This document shows positions 1-8,573 of a stretch of 64,000 bases of DNA, in pieces. The notes beneath the pieces were generated by a model. It ran no database searches. It was not told the DNA's origin and saw nothing but the letters and a program-made list of their open reading frames with translations. The position numbers and the translations under genes are program-made. This DNA comes from Streptomyces eurythermus. Lineage in GTDB: Bacteria; Actinomycetota; Actinomycetes; Streptomycetales; Streptomycetaceae. The stretch lies in the NCBI RefSeq assembly GCF_014649115.1, contig NZ_BMSK01000009.1, positions 62,001-126,000 of the forward strand. The letters are read 5' to 3'. Position 1 is the first letter of the stretch. Each line of letters begins with the position of its first letter.

Positions 1-249
1 GACGGTCGGGTCCGCGAGGACGGCGTCGAGGTCGGTGGAGACGTGGTCGAGGCCGTGCCGGCCGGCGATCTCCCGCAGGGCATGCTCGCGGCGGCCGAGC
101 AGGATCGGTTCGGGCCACAGCACGGTGCCGTCGCCGAGGTCGAGTCCGCCCTGCTCGCGCAGGGCGAGGATGGACCGGACGAGGTGCTGTCGGTAGCCCA
201 TGCGCCCGGTCACGCCGTTCATGGCGATTCGCACCGTCTTGCGTGTCAC
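1..249 (-). CDS. Gfo/Idh/MocA-family oxidoreductase, N-terminal part (cut by window edge)
   Basis: The reading frame runs from a GTG at 249 off the left edge, giving 83 residues. The start is chosen because GAAAGGGA lies just upstream at Shine-Dalgarno distance. The visible N-terminus (VRIAMNGVTGRMGYRQHLVR) looks like the first strand and Gly-rich turn of a Rossmann fold as found in Gfo/Idh/MocA NAD(P)-dependent sugar or inositol dehydrogenases. It is divergent from a LacI regulator, with a palindromic operator between them. A TIM-barrel isomerase lies just beyond. That trio suggests sugar or cyclitol oxidation, but the substrate cannot be read from this fragment. Confidence 0.7.
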   Translation of the reverse strand, partial: MTRKTVRIAMNGVTGRMGYRQHLVRSILALREQGGLDLGDGTVLWPEPILLGRREHALREIAGRHGLDHVSTDLDAVLADPTV

Positions 250-271
250 GTGAGTCCCTTTCGTGGGCCGG

Positions 272-291
272 TGTAGCAAGCGCTTTCTACA
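272..291. promoter_or_regulatory. Palindromic LacI-type operator in the divergent promoter
   Basis: TGTAGCAAGCGCTTTCTACA is an inverted repeat with a single mismatched pair, centred on AAGCGCTT. It begins 23 bases upstream of the oxidoreductase GTG and lies about 195 bases before the LacI start. A central CG with A/T flanks is typical of LacI-family operators. The divergent LacI protein is the natural candidate binder, by inference from position. Confidence 0.6.
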
Positions 292-484
292 AGGTGAGAA
301 GCTAGCCTCTGGACGTGGTCTGTACAAGACCGCCGCCGGGCGCTCCGCACAAGACCGCCCGGCCGAGTTGTTCGAGGGGGCGAACAAGCGGGATGCCTGG
401 GCCGTAAGGTCTGCTCGGAACCAGGACACCGACCTGGTTGTCTACGAGGGCGTACGACACGACGCGTGACCGGAGGACGACGAG

Positions 485-1534
485 ATGACCGTGACCCTGG
501 CGGACGTGGCGGCCCGCGCCCAGGTCTCCCCCGCGACGGTGTCGCGCGTACTGAACGGCAACTACCCGGTCGCCGCCGCCACCCGGGAGCGGGTGCTGCG
601 GGCGGTGGACGAACTGGACTACGTCCTCAACGGCCCGGCCAGCGCGCTCGCCGCGGCCACCTCCGACCTGGTCGGCATCCTCGTCAACGACATCGCCGAC
701 CCCTTCTTCGGGATCATGGCCGGCGCGATCCAGGGCGAGATCGGCGGGCCGGGCGGGCGCGCGGGCGGGGAACGGCTGGCGGTCGTCTGCAACACCGGCG
801 GGTCGCCCGAGCGGGAGCTGACCTATCTGACGCTGCTCCAGCGGCAGCGGGCCGCGGCCGTGGTGCTGACCGGCGGAGCCGTGGAGGACGCGCCGCACGC
901 GGCGGCGGTCGCGGCGAAGCTGCGCAAGCTCGCGGACGCCGGGACCCGGGTGGTGCTGTGCGGGCGCCCGCCGGCACCGGACACCGACGCCGTCGCGCTC
1001 ACCTTCGACAACCGGGGCGGCGCCCGCGCGCTGACCGCCCATCTGCTCGGCCTCGGCCACCGCCGGCTGGGCTACATCGCCGGGCCCGTGGAACGTACGA
1101 CCACCCGGCACCGCCTGGAGGGCCACCGGGCCGCGCTCGCGGCGGCGGGCGTCGAGGAGGACCCGCGCTGGACGGTGTACGGCCGCTACGACCGCCGGTC
1201 CGGCTACGAGGCCACGCTGGAGCTGCTGCGCCGGGATCCGTCCCTGACGGCGATCGTGGCCGCGAACGACTCCGTCGCCCTCGGCGCGTGCGCCGCGCTG
1301 CGCGAGTCCGGGCTGCGCATCCCCGAGGACGTCTCGGTGGCCGGCTTCGACGACCTCCCCTTCAGCATCGACGCGGTCCCCTCCCTGACGACGGTCCGCC
1401 TGCCCCTCGCGGAGGCGGGCGCCCGCGCGGGCCGCGTCGCCATGGGCCGCGAGGAGCCCCCGCCGGGCGGGATCGCCTCGGTGCGGGGGGAGTTGATGGT
1501 GCGGGGGTCCACGGGGGTGCCTCGGGTGTCTTGA
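485..1534 (+). CDS. LacI-family transcriptional regulator
   Basis: This 349-residue protein has a classical LacI architecture. Residues 4-25 are the DNA-binding helix-turn-helix (TLADVAARAQVSPATVSRVL). A hinge helix lies near residues 50-57, and a periplasmic-binding-protein-like ligand domain begins at LVGILVNDIADPFF. The C-terminal ligand half carries the usual AIVAANDSVALGA and VSVAGFDDLPFS segments. ATG 485 has GGAGGACGACG upstream. It is divergent from the Gfo/Idh/MocA gene and upstream of a TIM-barrel isomerase, so it probably represses local sugar-catabolic genes until an effector binds. The effector is unknown. Confidence 0.9.
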   Translation: MTVTLADVAARAQVSPATVSRVLNGNYPVAAATRERVLRAVDELDYVLNGPASALAAATSDLVGILVNDIADPFFGIMAGAIQGEIGGPGGRAGGERLAVVCNTGGSPERELTYLTLLQRQRAAAVVLTGGAVEDAPHAAAVAAKLRKLADAGTRVVLCGRPPAPDTDAVALTFDNRGGARALTAHLLGLGHRRLGYIAGPVERTTTRHRLEGHRAALAAAGVEEDPRWTVYGRYDRRSGYEATLELLRRDPSLTAIVAANDSVALGACAALRESGLRIPEDVSVAGFDDLPFSIDAVPSLTTVRLPLAEAGARAGRVAMGREEPPPGGIASVRGELMVRGSTGVPRVS

Positions 1535-1553
1535 GTGTCTTGAGTGTCTTGAG
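1527..1553 (+). repeat. Three tandem 9-bp repeats across the lacI stop codon
   Basis: TGTCTTGAG occurs three times in perfect tandem. The first copy contains the TGA stop (1532-1534) of the LacI gene. It may be simple slippage; no function is evident. Confidence 0.9.
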
Positions 1554-1642
1554 GGCGGTGCGCGGCCTCCGGGGGCGTCGGCGCACGGCCCCGGTGGGTG
1601 CCGGTGCATGACCCCCGTCGGCAACGGGTACGCAGCGATCTC

Positions 1643-2443
1643 ATGAAGCTGGCGTTCTCCACTCTCGGTGTCCCCGGGCTGCCCCTCCCGGACGTCCTCT
1701 CGCTCGCGACCGCGCACGGCTACCACGGGGTCGAGCTGCGGGCCCACCCGGAGGAACCGGTGCATCCCGGGCTGACCCCCGCCGAACGCGCCGAGGCCGC
1801 CGCCCTGTTCCGGGCCGCCGGGGTGGAGGTGGTGGGGCTGGCCGGGTACGCCCGGGTGGCCGCGGCCGGCGACGACGGGCCCGTACTGGCGGAGATCCGG
1901 GAGCTGGTGCGGCTGGCCCACGACCTGGGCGCGCCCTTCGTACGGGTCTTTCCCGGCGCCGGCCCGGACGTACCCCGTGAGGAGGCGGACGCGATCGCCG
2001 CGCGACGGCTCGGAGCCGCCGCCGAGGACGCCGCCGCGCTCGGCGTCAGGATCCTGCTGGAGACACACGACTCGCACCGCACCGGCGCCGACGCGATCCG
2101 GATCCTCGGCCCGGTCGGACACCGCCATGCCGGCGCGCTGTGGGACGTGCTGCACACCTGGCTGGGCGGCGAGCAGCCGGACGACAGCTACGCGGCCCTC
2201 GCCCCGCACCTCGGCTACGTCCAGGTCAAGGACGTCGCCTCGGCCGAGGACACCACCCCGCTGCCGCTCGGCGCCGGGGCGGTGCCGCTCGCCGAGTGCG
2301 TGGACGTGCTCACCCGGCGGGACTGGGACGGCTGGCTGTGCTGGGAGTACGAGAAGCGCTGGTACGAGAAGGCGGCGCCGCTCGCGGAGCTGCTGGGCGA
2401 GGGGCGGGAGTACCTGGCCCGGCTGCTCGGGGAAGCCGCCTGA
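1643..2443 (+). CDS. Sugar phosphate isomerase/epimerase-like TIM-barrel protein
   Basis: The protein has 266 residues and starts at ATG 1643 with MKLAFSTLGVPGLPLPDVLS. This is the first strand and helix of the xylose isomerase-like TIM barrel (AP endonuclease 2 superfamily). Metal-site-like segments typical of the family follow: ILLETHDSH in the middle, GALWDVLHTW, YVQVKD and the late CWEYEKRW. Members isomerise or epimerise keto-sugars or inositol intermediates using a divalent metal. It follows the LacI gene by about 110 bases and may share its control. An upstream in-frame start (1598) lacks support because the strand-1 motif begins at 1643. Confidence 0.82.
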   Translation: MKLAFSTLGVPGLPLPDVLSLATAHGYHGVELRAHPEEPVHPGLTPAERAEAAALFRAAGVEVVGLAGYARVAAAGDDGPVLAEIRELVRLAHDLGAPFVRVFPGAGPDVPREEADAIAARRLGAAAEDAAALGVRILLETHDSHRTGADAIRILGPVGHRHAGALWDVLHTWLGGEQPDDSYAALAPHLGYVQVKDVASAEDTTPLPLGAGAVPLAECVDVLTRRDWDGWLCWEYEKRWYEKAAPLAELLGEGREYLARLLGEAA

Positions 2444-2530
2444 GCGGGGATATTCGCTGGCGGGTGCCAGGGGGTGCGGATAGCCTCCCCCGGTGACATC
2501 GCCGCCCGGGCCCCGCGCCCGCCACCGCTC

Positions 2531-3778
2531 ATGAGCCTCTCCGGCTCCCTGCTCGACATACGGCCGCTGCGCACCTCCCCCGTCTTCCGACGGCTGCTGA
2601 TCGGGCGGACCGTGTCCGTGCTCGGCGGGTTCATGACCATGGTGACGGTCATGTACCAGGTGTGGGACCGGACCCACAGCACCGCCTGGACCGGCGCCGT
2701 CGGGCTCGCGCAGGCGCTGCCGCTGGTGGGGTTCGGGCTGTTCGCCGGGGCCTGGGCGGACCGGGCCGACCGGCGGCGGGTGTACCTCGCGGCCACCGTC
2801 GGCCAGGCGGTCTGCTCCCTCGCGCTCGCGGTGCAGGGCTTCACCGGGCACGTCCCGGTGGCCGGGGTGCTGCTGCTGGTCGCGGTGCAGTCGGCGTTCG
2901 GCGCGCTCGGCGCCCCGGCCGCCGGGGTGTTCCTGCCCCGCCTGCTGCCGAAGGACCAGGTGGCCGCCGGGCTCGCGCTGCAACAGGTCACCGCGCAGTC
3001 GATGATGCTGCTCGGGCCCGCGCTGGCCGGGGTGCTGCTCGGCTGGTTCGGCATCGGCGTGTGCTATCTGCTGGACGCCCTGAGCTTCGGCCTCGCCTTC
3101 TACGGCGCCTTCGGGCTGCCCCCGCTGCCCCCTGAGGGGACGCCCGCCCGGCCGGGGTTGCGCGGCGCGCTGGACGGGCTGCGGTTCCTGGCCGGGCACC
3201 GGGTGGTGCGCGGTGCGCTGATCACCGACCTGGCCGCCACCGTGCTGTCGTTCCCGGTGAGCCTGTTCCCGCTGGTCAACGCCGAGCGGTTCGGTGACGA
3301 CCCGCGCACCCTCGGGCTGTTCCTGTCGGCGCTGGCGGTGGGCGGGGTCACGGCGACCGCGCTGTCCGGCCCGCTGACCCGGCTCGCCCGGCCGGGCCCG
3401 GTGATGCTGTGCGCGTCCGGCGGGTGGGGCGCGGCCCTGGTCCTGTTCGGGCTGTCCACCAGCCCTTGGGCGGGCCTGGCGCTGCTGGTGCTGGCCGGGG
3501 CGGCGGACGCGACGGCGGTGGTCGCCCGGTCCACGATCGTGCAGACCCGCACCCCGGACGCGCTGCTCGGCCGGGTCACCGCGGCCGAGCAGATCGTCGG
3601 CCAGGCGGGCCCGAGCCTGGGCAACGTACGCGGCGGCCTCCTGGCCGGCTGGACCTCCGGCGTGACCGCGCTGGTGGCCGGCGGGGCGCTGTGCGTACTG
3701 GCGGTGGCCGCGGTCGCCACGACCACCCCCGAACTGCGCGACCGCAAGACCCCCGCCACGGAACCGGCCGTGCCGTGA
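2531..3778 (+). CDS. MFS transporter (EntS/MFS_3-like)
   Basis: The 415-residue protein starts at ATG 2531 (MSLSGSLLDIRPLRTSP). About ten to twelve hydrophobic segments are visible. The cytoplasmic loop GAWADRADRRRVYL between TM2 and TM3 matches the MFS A-motif. The N-terminal RTSPVFRRLLIGRTVS and the segment GAPAAGVFLPRLLPKDQ resemble the MFS_3/EntS efflux group. The substrate is unknown. It runs convergent with the next gene. An in-frame start at 2474 is rejected because it adds an uncharacteristic proline/arginine-rich leader. Confidence 0.85.
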   Translation: MSLSGSLLDIRPLRTSPVFRRLLIGRTVSVLGGFMTMVTVMYQVWDRTHSTAWTGAVGLAQALPLVGFGLFAGAWADRADRRRVYLAATVGQAVCSLALAVQGFTGHVPVAGVLLLVAVQSAFGALGAPAAGVFLPRLLPKDQVAAGLALQQVTAQSMMLLGPALAGVLLGWFGIGVCYLLDALSFGLAFYGAFGLPPLPPEGTPARPGLRGALDGLRFLAGHRVVRGALITDLAATVLSFPVSLFPLVNAERFGDDPRTLGLFLSALAVGGVTATALSGPLTRLARPGPVMLCASGGWGAALVLFGLSTSPWAGLALLVLAGAADATAVVARSTIVQTRTPDALLGRVTAAEQIVGQAGPSLGNVRGGLLAGWTSGVTALVAGGALCVLAVAAVATTTPELRDRKTPATEPAVP

Positions 3779-3904
3779 GCGGTCAACGGAGCAGGGTGCA
3801 CCGGAAAGGCCGGCGGCGCTGCCGAACAGCCCCGCGAAAAGCCCAGGCGCATCCACCGCGCAAGCGGAAGGCGCCCGCTACCCGGCCGGCCGTGCCGTGA
3901 GCGG
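3764..3904. repeat. Pair of 19-bp direct repeats between convergent genes
   Basis: CCGGCCGTGCCGTGAGCGG occurs at 3764-3782, covering the MFS stop codon, and again at 3886-3904, inside the 3' end of the convergent hydrolase gene. The copies are identical and 122 bases apart. A small duplication is the simplest explanation. Confidence 0.8.
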
Positions 3905-4471
3905 CAGCGTTTCGTCCAGGCACCAGGACAGGACGGCCGGCCAGGGGCCGTAGCCGGCGTCCAGGGCGAGGTGGCCGGCGCCCGGGAGGATGTCGGCCGG
4001 GATGCCGAGCGGCTCGGCGAAGAGCGTGGCCGCGCCCTCGGGGCAGTACGGGTCGTCGTCGCCCGCGACCAGCCGGGCCGGTCCGGGCAGGGTGAAGTCG
4101 AGCGGGGGCGGGGCGAAGGCGGCCACCTCCGGGTGCCGGGCGAGGACGGACCCGGACGGCGGGGCGACGAGCAGCACCCGGTCGGCGCGCCCCAGTTGGC
4201 CCATGCCCCGGGCGGCGGCGTGCAGCCACAGCACGGCGGAGGCGCTGTGGGCCACCACGACCCGCTCCCCGGTGTCTTCCAGCTCCTCCAGGTGCCAGGC
4301 CAGTTCGCCGAGCCAGACGTCCAGGTCGGGGTCGTCGGGGTCGGGCAGGCCCGGGTACGTGACGTGGTGGCCGAGGGCGGTGAGCCGGTCGGCGAGCCAG
4401 TGCTGCCAGTGGGCCTTCGGACGGTGGTTCTGCCAGCCGTGCAGGATGAGGTAGGAGCGCGGGGTCGTCAT
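3878..4471 (-). CDS. RBBP9/YdeN-family alpha/beta hydrolase
   Basis: The 197-residue protein starts at ATG 4471 (MTTPRSYLILHGWQNHRP). The early HGWQ oxyanion segment, the nucleophile elbow-like VVAHSASA with Ser, and the terminal GAGHLA with catalytic His fit the RBBP9 (DUF452/YdeN) serine hydrolase family. These are about 190 residues long, as here. An acidic residue in GDDDPYC is the likely third member of the triad. The protein is cytoplasmic with no signal peptide. The substrate is unknown; family members are mostly orphan esterases. Confidence 0.82.
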   Translation of the reverse strand: MTTPRSYLILHGWQNHRPKAHWQHWLADRLTALGHHVTYPGLPDPDDPDLDVWLGELAWHLEELEDTGERVVVAHSASAVLWLHAAARGMGQLGRADRVLLVAPPSGSVLARHPEVAAFAPPPLDFTLPGPARLVAGDDDPYCPEGAATLFAEPLGIPADILPGAGHLALDAGYGPWPAVLSWCLDETLPLTARPAG

Positions 4472-4632
4472 GGCGCCGATCTTCACTCCGCCGGCCGCCC
4501 TGGTCCAGTGGGTGTTCACGCGTCGAGCACGACGGCCCGTCGGGGCCCGGTCCGGGCCGTTCCGGGGGCCGGACGCGGCGCGGGAATCCCCGGGCGGCGG
4601 CCCCTTCCTGGTTACTGTGCAGTCCCTTGACG

Positions 4633-4677
4633 GAAAGAAACTTCCCGGATATTGGTGACTCCTCGGAAGTTTCCTTC
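4633..4677. promoter_or_regulatory. Long inverted repeat, probable operator of the GH3 gene
   Basis: Arms GAAAGAAACTTCC (4633-4645) and GGAAGTTTCCTTC (4665-4677) are inverted copies matching at 12 of 13 positions, 19 bases apart. Each arm also contains a small palindrome of the form GGAANNTTCC, so it may be two half-operators or a tandem operator. It lies 28-72 bases before the GH3 start. LacI-family regulators of actinobacterial glycosidases often bind such GAAA/TTTC palindromes, so sugar-responsive control is inferred. Confidence 0.55.
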
Positions 4678-4704
4678 AGCGGTTCTCCTCTGGAAGGAGC
4701 GCAC

Positions 4705-6555
4705 GTGCCCGACACCAGCACGGGAAGCGACACCGGTACGGGAAGCACGCGAAGAAGCACCGCACGGCCGTCCCGGCGCGCCGTCCTCGCCGCGACCGCG
4801 GGCGTCACCGCCGCGCTGACGGTCCCGACCGCCGCCGGCGCCGCCGACGGCGACCGCCGGCTGCGCGCCCTGATCTCCCGCATGACACTGGAGGAGAAGG
4901 TCGGCCAGCTGTTCGTGACGCGGGTCTACGGCCACTCCGCCACCGCCCCCGACCAGGCCGACATCGACACCAACCTGAAGGAACTCGGCGTCCGCACCGC
5001 CGCCGAGCTGATCGCCAAGTACCGGGTCGGCGGCATCATCTACTTCGCCTGGGCGCACAACACCCGTGACCCGCGGCAGATCGCCGACCTGTCCGACGGC
5101 ATCCAGCGGGCCTCGCTGGACCAGCCGCGCGGGCTGCCCGTGCTCATCTCCACCGACCAGGAGCACGGCGCGGTGTGCCGGATCGGCAGGCCCGCCACCC
5201 TGCTGCCCGGCGCGATGGCGATCGGCGCGGGCCGCTCCCGCTCCGACGCGCGGACCCTCGGCCGGATCTCCGGCGCCGAGCTGCGCGCGATGGGCGTCCA
5301 CCAGGACTACGCCCCCGACGCCGACGTGAACGTCAACCCGGCCAACCCGGTCATCGGGGTCCGCTCCTTCGGCGCCGACCCGGACGCGGTCGCCGCGCTG
5401 GTCGCCGCCGAGGTGAGCGGCTGTCAGTCGGCCGGGGTGGCGGCGACCGCCAAGCACTTCCCGGGCCACGGGGACACCTCCGTGGACAGCCACTACGGTT
5501 TCCCGGTCATCACGCACAGCCGTGAGCTGTGGGAGCGGCTGGACGCCGTGCCGTTCCGGGCCGCGATCCGGGCGGGCGTCGACTCGGTCATGACCGGGCA
5601 CATCCAGTTCCCGGCCCTGGACGGCTCCGGCGACCCGGCCACCCTGTCCCGGCCGGTGCTGACCGGCATCCTGCGCGAGGAGCTCGGCTACGACGGGGTC
5701 GTGATCACCGACTCGCTGGGCATGCAGGGCGTGCGCACCAAGTACGGCGACGACCGGGTACCGGTGCTGGCCCTGAAGGCCGGCGTGGACCAGCTGCTCA
5801 ACCCGCCGTCGCTGGACGTGGCGTGGAACGCGGTGCTGACGGCCGTACGGAACGGCGAGCTGACCGAGGAACGGCTCGATGAATCGATCCTGCGCATTCT
5901 GCGGCTGAAGGCCCGGCGCGGGGTGCTCGACCACCCGTGGGCCAGCCCGGACCGGATCGGCCGCACGGTGGGCACCAAGGCCCATCTGGCCGCCGCCGAC
6001 CGCATCGCCGAGCGCACCACCACCCTGCTGGTCAACGAGGGCGGCACGCTGCCCTTCGACCCCCGCCGGGAACAGCGGGTCCTGGTCGTCGGCGCCGACC
6101 CGGCCTCCCCGTCCGGCACCACCGGCCCGCCCACCGGCGTGCTGGCCGCCGCCCTCACCGAACTGGGCTTCGCCGCGACCGCCCTGTCCACCGGCACCGC
6201 GCCCTCCGCCGCGACCGTCGACAAGGCGGTCGCCGCCGCCGGGAACGCGGACGCGGTGGTCGTGGCCACGTACAACGTGACGGCGGGCAGCTCCCAGCGC
6301 ACCCTGGTCGACCGCCTGCTGGCCACCGGCAGACCGGTGGCCGTGGTGGCGGTCCGCAACCCGTACGACATCGCGCAGCTCCCCGCCGTCCGGGCGTGCC
6401 TCGCCACGTACTGCTGGACGGACGTCGAACTGCGCGCCGCCGCACGGGTCCTGGCCGGCCGGGTGGCTCCGCGCGGGCGGCTGCCCGTGCCGGTGCGGCG
6501 GGCGGACGACCCGGCACGGGAGCTGTACCCGATCGGGCACGGGCTGACGTACTAG
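4705..6555 (+). CDS. Secreted GH3 beta-N-acetylglucosaminidase-like glycosidase
   Basis: The start is GTG 4705, with GGAAGGAG upstream, giving 616 residues. The N-terminus carries a Tat signal (SRRAVLAATAGVTAALT) ending near AGAAD. The N-terminal TIM barrel has KHFPGHGDTSVDSH around residues 249-262. That His-containing loop is diagnostic of NagZ-type GH3 N-acetylglucosaminidases, which use His-Asp in place of a conventional acid/base. The nucleophile is Asp336 in VVITDSLGMQG. A C-terminal (alpha/beta) sandwich domain follows, longer than in cytosolic NagZ. It probably releases GlcNAc from chitin or wall fragments outside the cell. From memory, S. coelicolor SCO2758 is a similar enzyme at this locus. 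Confidence 0.88.
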   Translation: MPDTSTGSDTGTGSTRRSTARPSRRAVLAATAGVTAALTVPTAAGAADGDRRLRALISRMTLEEKVGQLFVTRVYGHSATAPDQADIDTNLKELGVRTAAELIAKYRVGGIIYFAWAHNTRDPRQIADLSDGIQRASLDQPRGLPVLISTDQEHGAVCRIGRPATLLPGAMAIGAGRSRSDARTLGRISGAELRAMGVHQDYAPDADVNVNPANPVIGVRSFGADPDAVAALVAAEVSGCQSAGVAATAKHFPGHGDTSVDSHYGFPVITHSRELWERLDAVPFRAAIRAGVDSVMTGHIQFPALDGSGDPATLSRPVLTGILREELGYDGVVITDSLGMQGVRTKYGDDRVPVLALKAGVDQLLNPPSLDVAWNAVLTAVRNGELTEERLDESILRILRLKARRGVLDHPWASPDRIGRTVGTKAHLAAADRIAERTTTLLVNEGGTLPFDPRREQRVLVVGADPASPSGTTGPPTGVLAAALTELGFAATALSTGTAPSAATVDKAVAAAGNADAVVVATYNVTAGSSQRTLVDRLLATGRPVAVVAVRNPYDIAQLPAVRACLATYCWTDVELRAAARVLAGRVAPRGRLPVPVRRADDPARELYPIGHGLTY

Positions 6556-7970
6556 GCCAACCGGGGCCGCAGCGCGGGCTCCCGCTCCGCCTCCCGTACG
6601 TCCAGCCGCGCGTCGTACCGGGCCAGCGGCCTGGCCTGGTCGACGGTGGCCCGCGGGAGGCCCGCCCAGGCCAGGATGCGGGCGGTGGCCAGGCTCTTCT
6701 CGTCCGGGACCAGGCCCGCCACGTTGGCGCCGTGGTTCATGCCGGGCGCGGTGAACACGTAGGAGTCACGGGCGCCCGCGTCGGGCCGGAAGCGCTCCGA
6801 GCCCCAGGGGTCGTTCTCGCCGTAGACGAAGAGCATGTGCGTGGCGTGGTGCCGCACCCAGGTGTCCACGTCCCGCATCGCCCACGGCTGGAACCGCATC
6901 GGGACGGAGCGGGGCACGTAGTTCCGGGGCGGCTGGTAGCCGTAGCGGATCAGGCGCCGGTCGATGCCGGGGAAGTGGATGGTGGGGGCGCCCAGCTGGG
7001 TGCCGGCCTGGTAGTAGTACGGGGTGTACGGGTCCAGTCCCTGGTCGGTGTAGGCGTCGAAGCCGGAGATGGTGTCGAGCGAGGTCCACAGCGCGTCGTC
7101 GTCCGCCGTGGCCGCCGGGATCGTGTCGCAGTCCTCGATCAGGCTGTACTGCCAGAAGCCCCAGGCGTAGTCCAGGACGACCGCCTCGTAGGCCCGGTCC
7201 AGGCCGCCGATGGTGTCGAAGGTGTAGCCCTTGGCGGCGGCGTACTCGGCGTACTTCTCCTCCAAGCGCTCGCGGCGCACCAGTGCCTCGCGCTGGACGG
7301 CGGTCAGCTTCTCCCGGCACTCCTTGGTGCCGACGCGGGCGAAGAACCGGTCGTAGGCGGAGTCCTCGTCGTTCACGACGTCGTTCGGGGCGACGTAGGC
7401 GACGACGCCGTCCATGTCACCCGGGTAGAACCGCTCGTAGTAGGTGGCCGTCATGCCGCCCTTGGAGGCGCCGGTGGCCAGCCAGTTGGCGGGGTAGAGG
7501 GCCTTCAGCGCCCGGAACACGCGGTGCTGGTCGCTCGCGGCCTGCCAGATGTCGAGCTTGGACCAGTCGGCCGGGTCGGGGCGCGAGGGGGTGAAGAAGC
7601 GGTATTCCAGGGAGACCTGGTTGCCGTCGACGATCTGGGTGGGCTCGCGGCGCGAGGGCTTGGTGGAGACGCCGTAGCCGCCGGTGTAGAAGACGGTGGG
7701 CCGGCTCACGTCCTTGTGCAGCACGGTGATCCGCTGCTGGAAGGTGCCCCGGTCCGGGTGGCGGTGGTCCACCGGCTGGGTGAAGTTCAGGACGAAGTAG
7801 CGGTAGCCGGGGTACGGCTTCTCCTCGATCAGGCTCATGCCGGGTATCGACAGGAGCCGGTCCTTGATGTCGGTGGGCTCATCACCGGCGGCGGTGGCCG
7901 CCCCGGCCGCCGTGCTCAGCGTGCCGATGAGCACCGTGAGCGCGAGCAGCCATCTGAGCGCCTTGCGCAT
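6552..7970 (-). CDS. Secreted tripeptidyl aminopeptidase, peptidase family S37
   Basis: The start is ATG 7970, with GGGGAG seven bases upstream, giving 472 residues. A Sec signal peptide (KALRWLLALTVLIGTLSTAAGAATAA) is followed by a mature region starting near GDEPTD. The nucleophile elbow TGASKGGMTATYYERFYPGD is the signature of the Streptomyces PS-10/S37 family, which removes tripeptides from protein N-termini. Later FVYGENDPWG and APGMNHGANV supply the expected Asp and His. The product is extracellular and would assist degradation of secreted proteins. Its TAG stop shares bases with the stop of the convergent GH3 gene at CTAG 6552-6555. Confidence 0.88.
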   Translation of the reverse strand: MRKALRWLLALTVLIGTLSTAAGAATAAGDEPTDIKDRLLSIPGMSLIEEKPYPGYRYFVLNFTQPVDHRHPDRGTFQQRITVLHKDVSRPTVFYTGGYGVSTKPSRREPTQIVDGNQVSLEYRFFTPSRPDPADWSKLDIWQAASDQHRVFRALKALYPANWLATGASKGGMTATYYERFYPGDMDGVVAYVAPNDVVNDEDSAYDRFFARVGTKECREKLTAVQREALVRRERLEEKYAEYAAAKGYTFDTIGGLDRAYEAVVLDYAWGFWQYSLIEDCDTIPAATADDDALWTSLDTISGFDAYTDQGLDPYTPYYYQAGTQLGAPTIHFPGIDRRLIRYGYQPPRNYVPRSVPMRFQPWAMRDVDTWVRHHATHMLFVYGENDPWGSERFRPDAGARDSYVFTAPGMNHGANVAGLVPDEKSLATARILAWAGLPRATVDQARPLARYDARLDVREAEREPALRPRLA

Positions 7971-8075
7971 GCGCACTCTCCCCTGTGAGACAGATGTGCG
8001 CCGGAAACTATCCCAGCAAGTGCCGCCCCACCAGAGGACGTTCGTCCGGTCGCCGGGCCGCCCCTGCTCAGCGGG

Positions 8076-8465
8076 TCAGCACAGGATCCAGCCGGAGCTG
8101 ACCGAGGAGCGGCCCACCGCGCCCTTGATCCACACGCAGCGGTGCCCGGCGTGCACGGTCACCGGGCCGGCGAGGCGGGTGTAGCGGCCGGCGTCGACGA
8201 CCGGCCGGTTGCCGCGCGCCTGCACGCTGACCGACATGGTGCGGGCGGGGCCGGGGGTGCGCGGGACGGTGACGGCGCAGACGTAGCCGTCCCGTTTGTA
8301 GACGTGGGTGATGCCGGTCTTGAACGGCAGGGTCCGCACCTCGCGCCCGGCACAGCCGCCGGTCGCGGCCTGCGCGGTCCCGGTCGCCGTCAGCGCGAGC
8401 GCGCCGGACGCAGCCAGCACGGCCGCGCCGAGGGCGAGCCGTCGGCGTATCGCACCACTGTCCAC
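8076..8465 (-). CDS. Small exported protein of unknown function
   Basis: The start is GTG 8465, preceded by GGGGAGGACGAA, giving 129 residues; an upstream GTG at 8489 is less well placed. After an arginine-rich n-region there is a Sec signal peptide ending at ALALTATGTAQA-ATGG. The mature part has about 95 residues, including four cysteines (GGCAG, YVCAV, HRCVW and a terminal ILC) that could form disulfides. No recognised domain is visible. It is separated from the ABC exporter gene by about 110 bases in the same orientation and could be transcribed from the same side. Confidence 0.65.
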   Translation of the reverse strand: MDSGAIRRRLALGAAVLAASGALALTATGTAQAATGGCAGREVRTLPFKTGITHVYKRDGYVCAVTVPRTPGPARTMSVSVQARGNRPVVDAGRYTRLAGPVTVHAGHRCVWIKGAVGRSSVSSGWILC

Positions 8466-8573
8466 TTCGTCCTCCCCGTACCCGGTCACACTCCCCCGTC
8501 TCCGTACTGATGTACGGACGCACGCGTATGCCGGATGGTTGCACGACCGTCAGCCAAACGATTCGGCGGGGTC

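Noticed and set aside
302..3856. Minus-strand open frame of 1,184 codons
   Set aside because: Its product is Arg/Gly/Pro/Gln-rich and antisense to the LacI, isomerase and MFS genes, all of which have recognisable domains. It is a GC-rich shadow.
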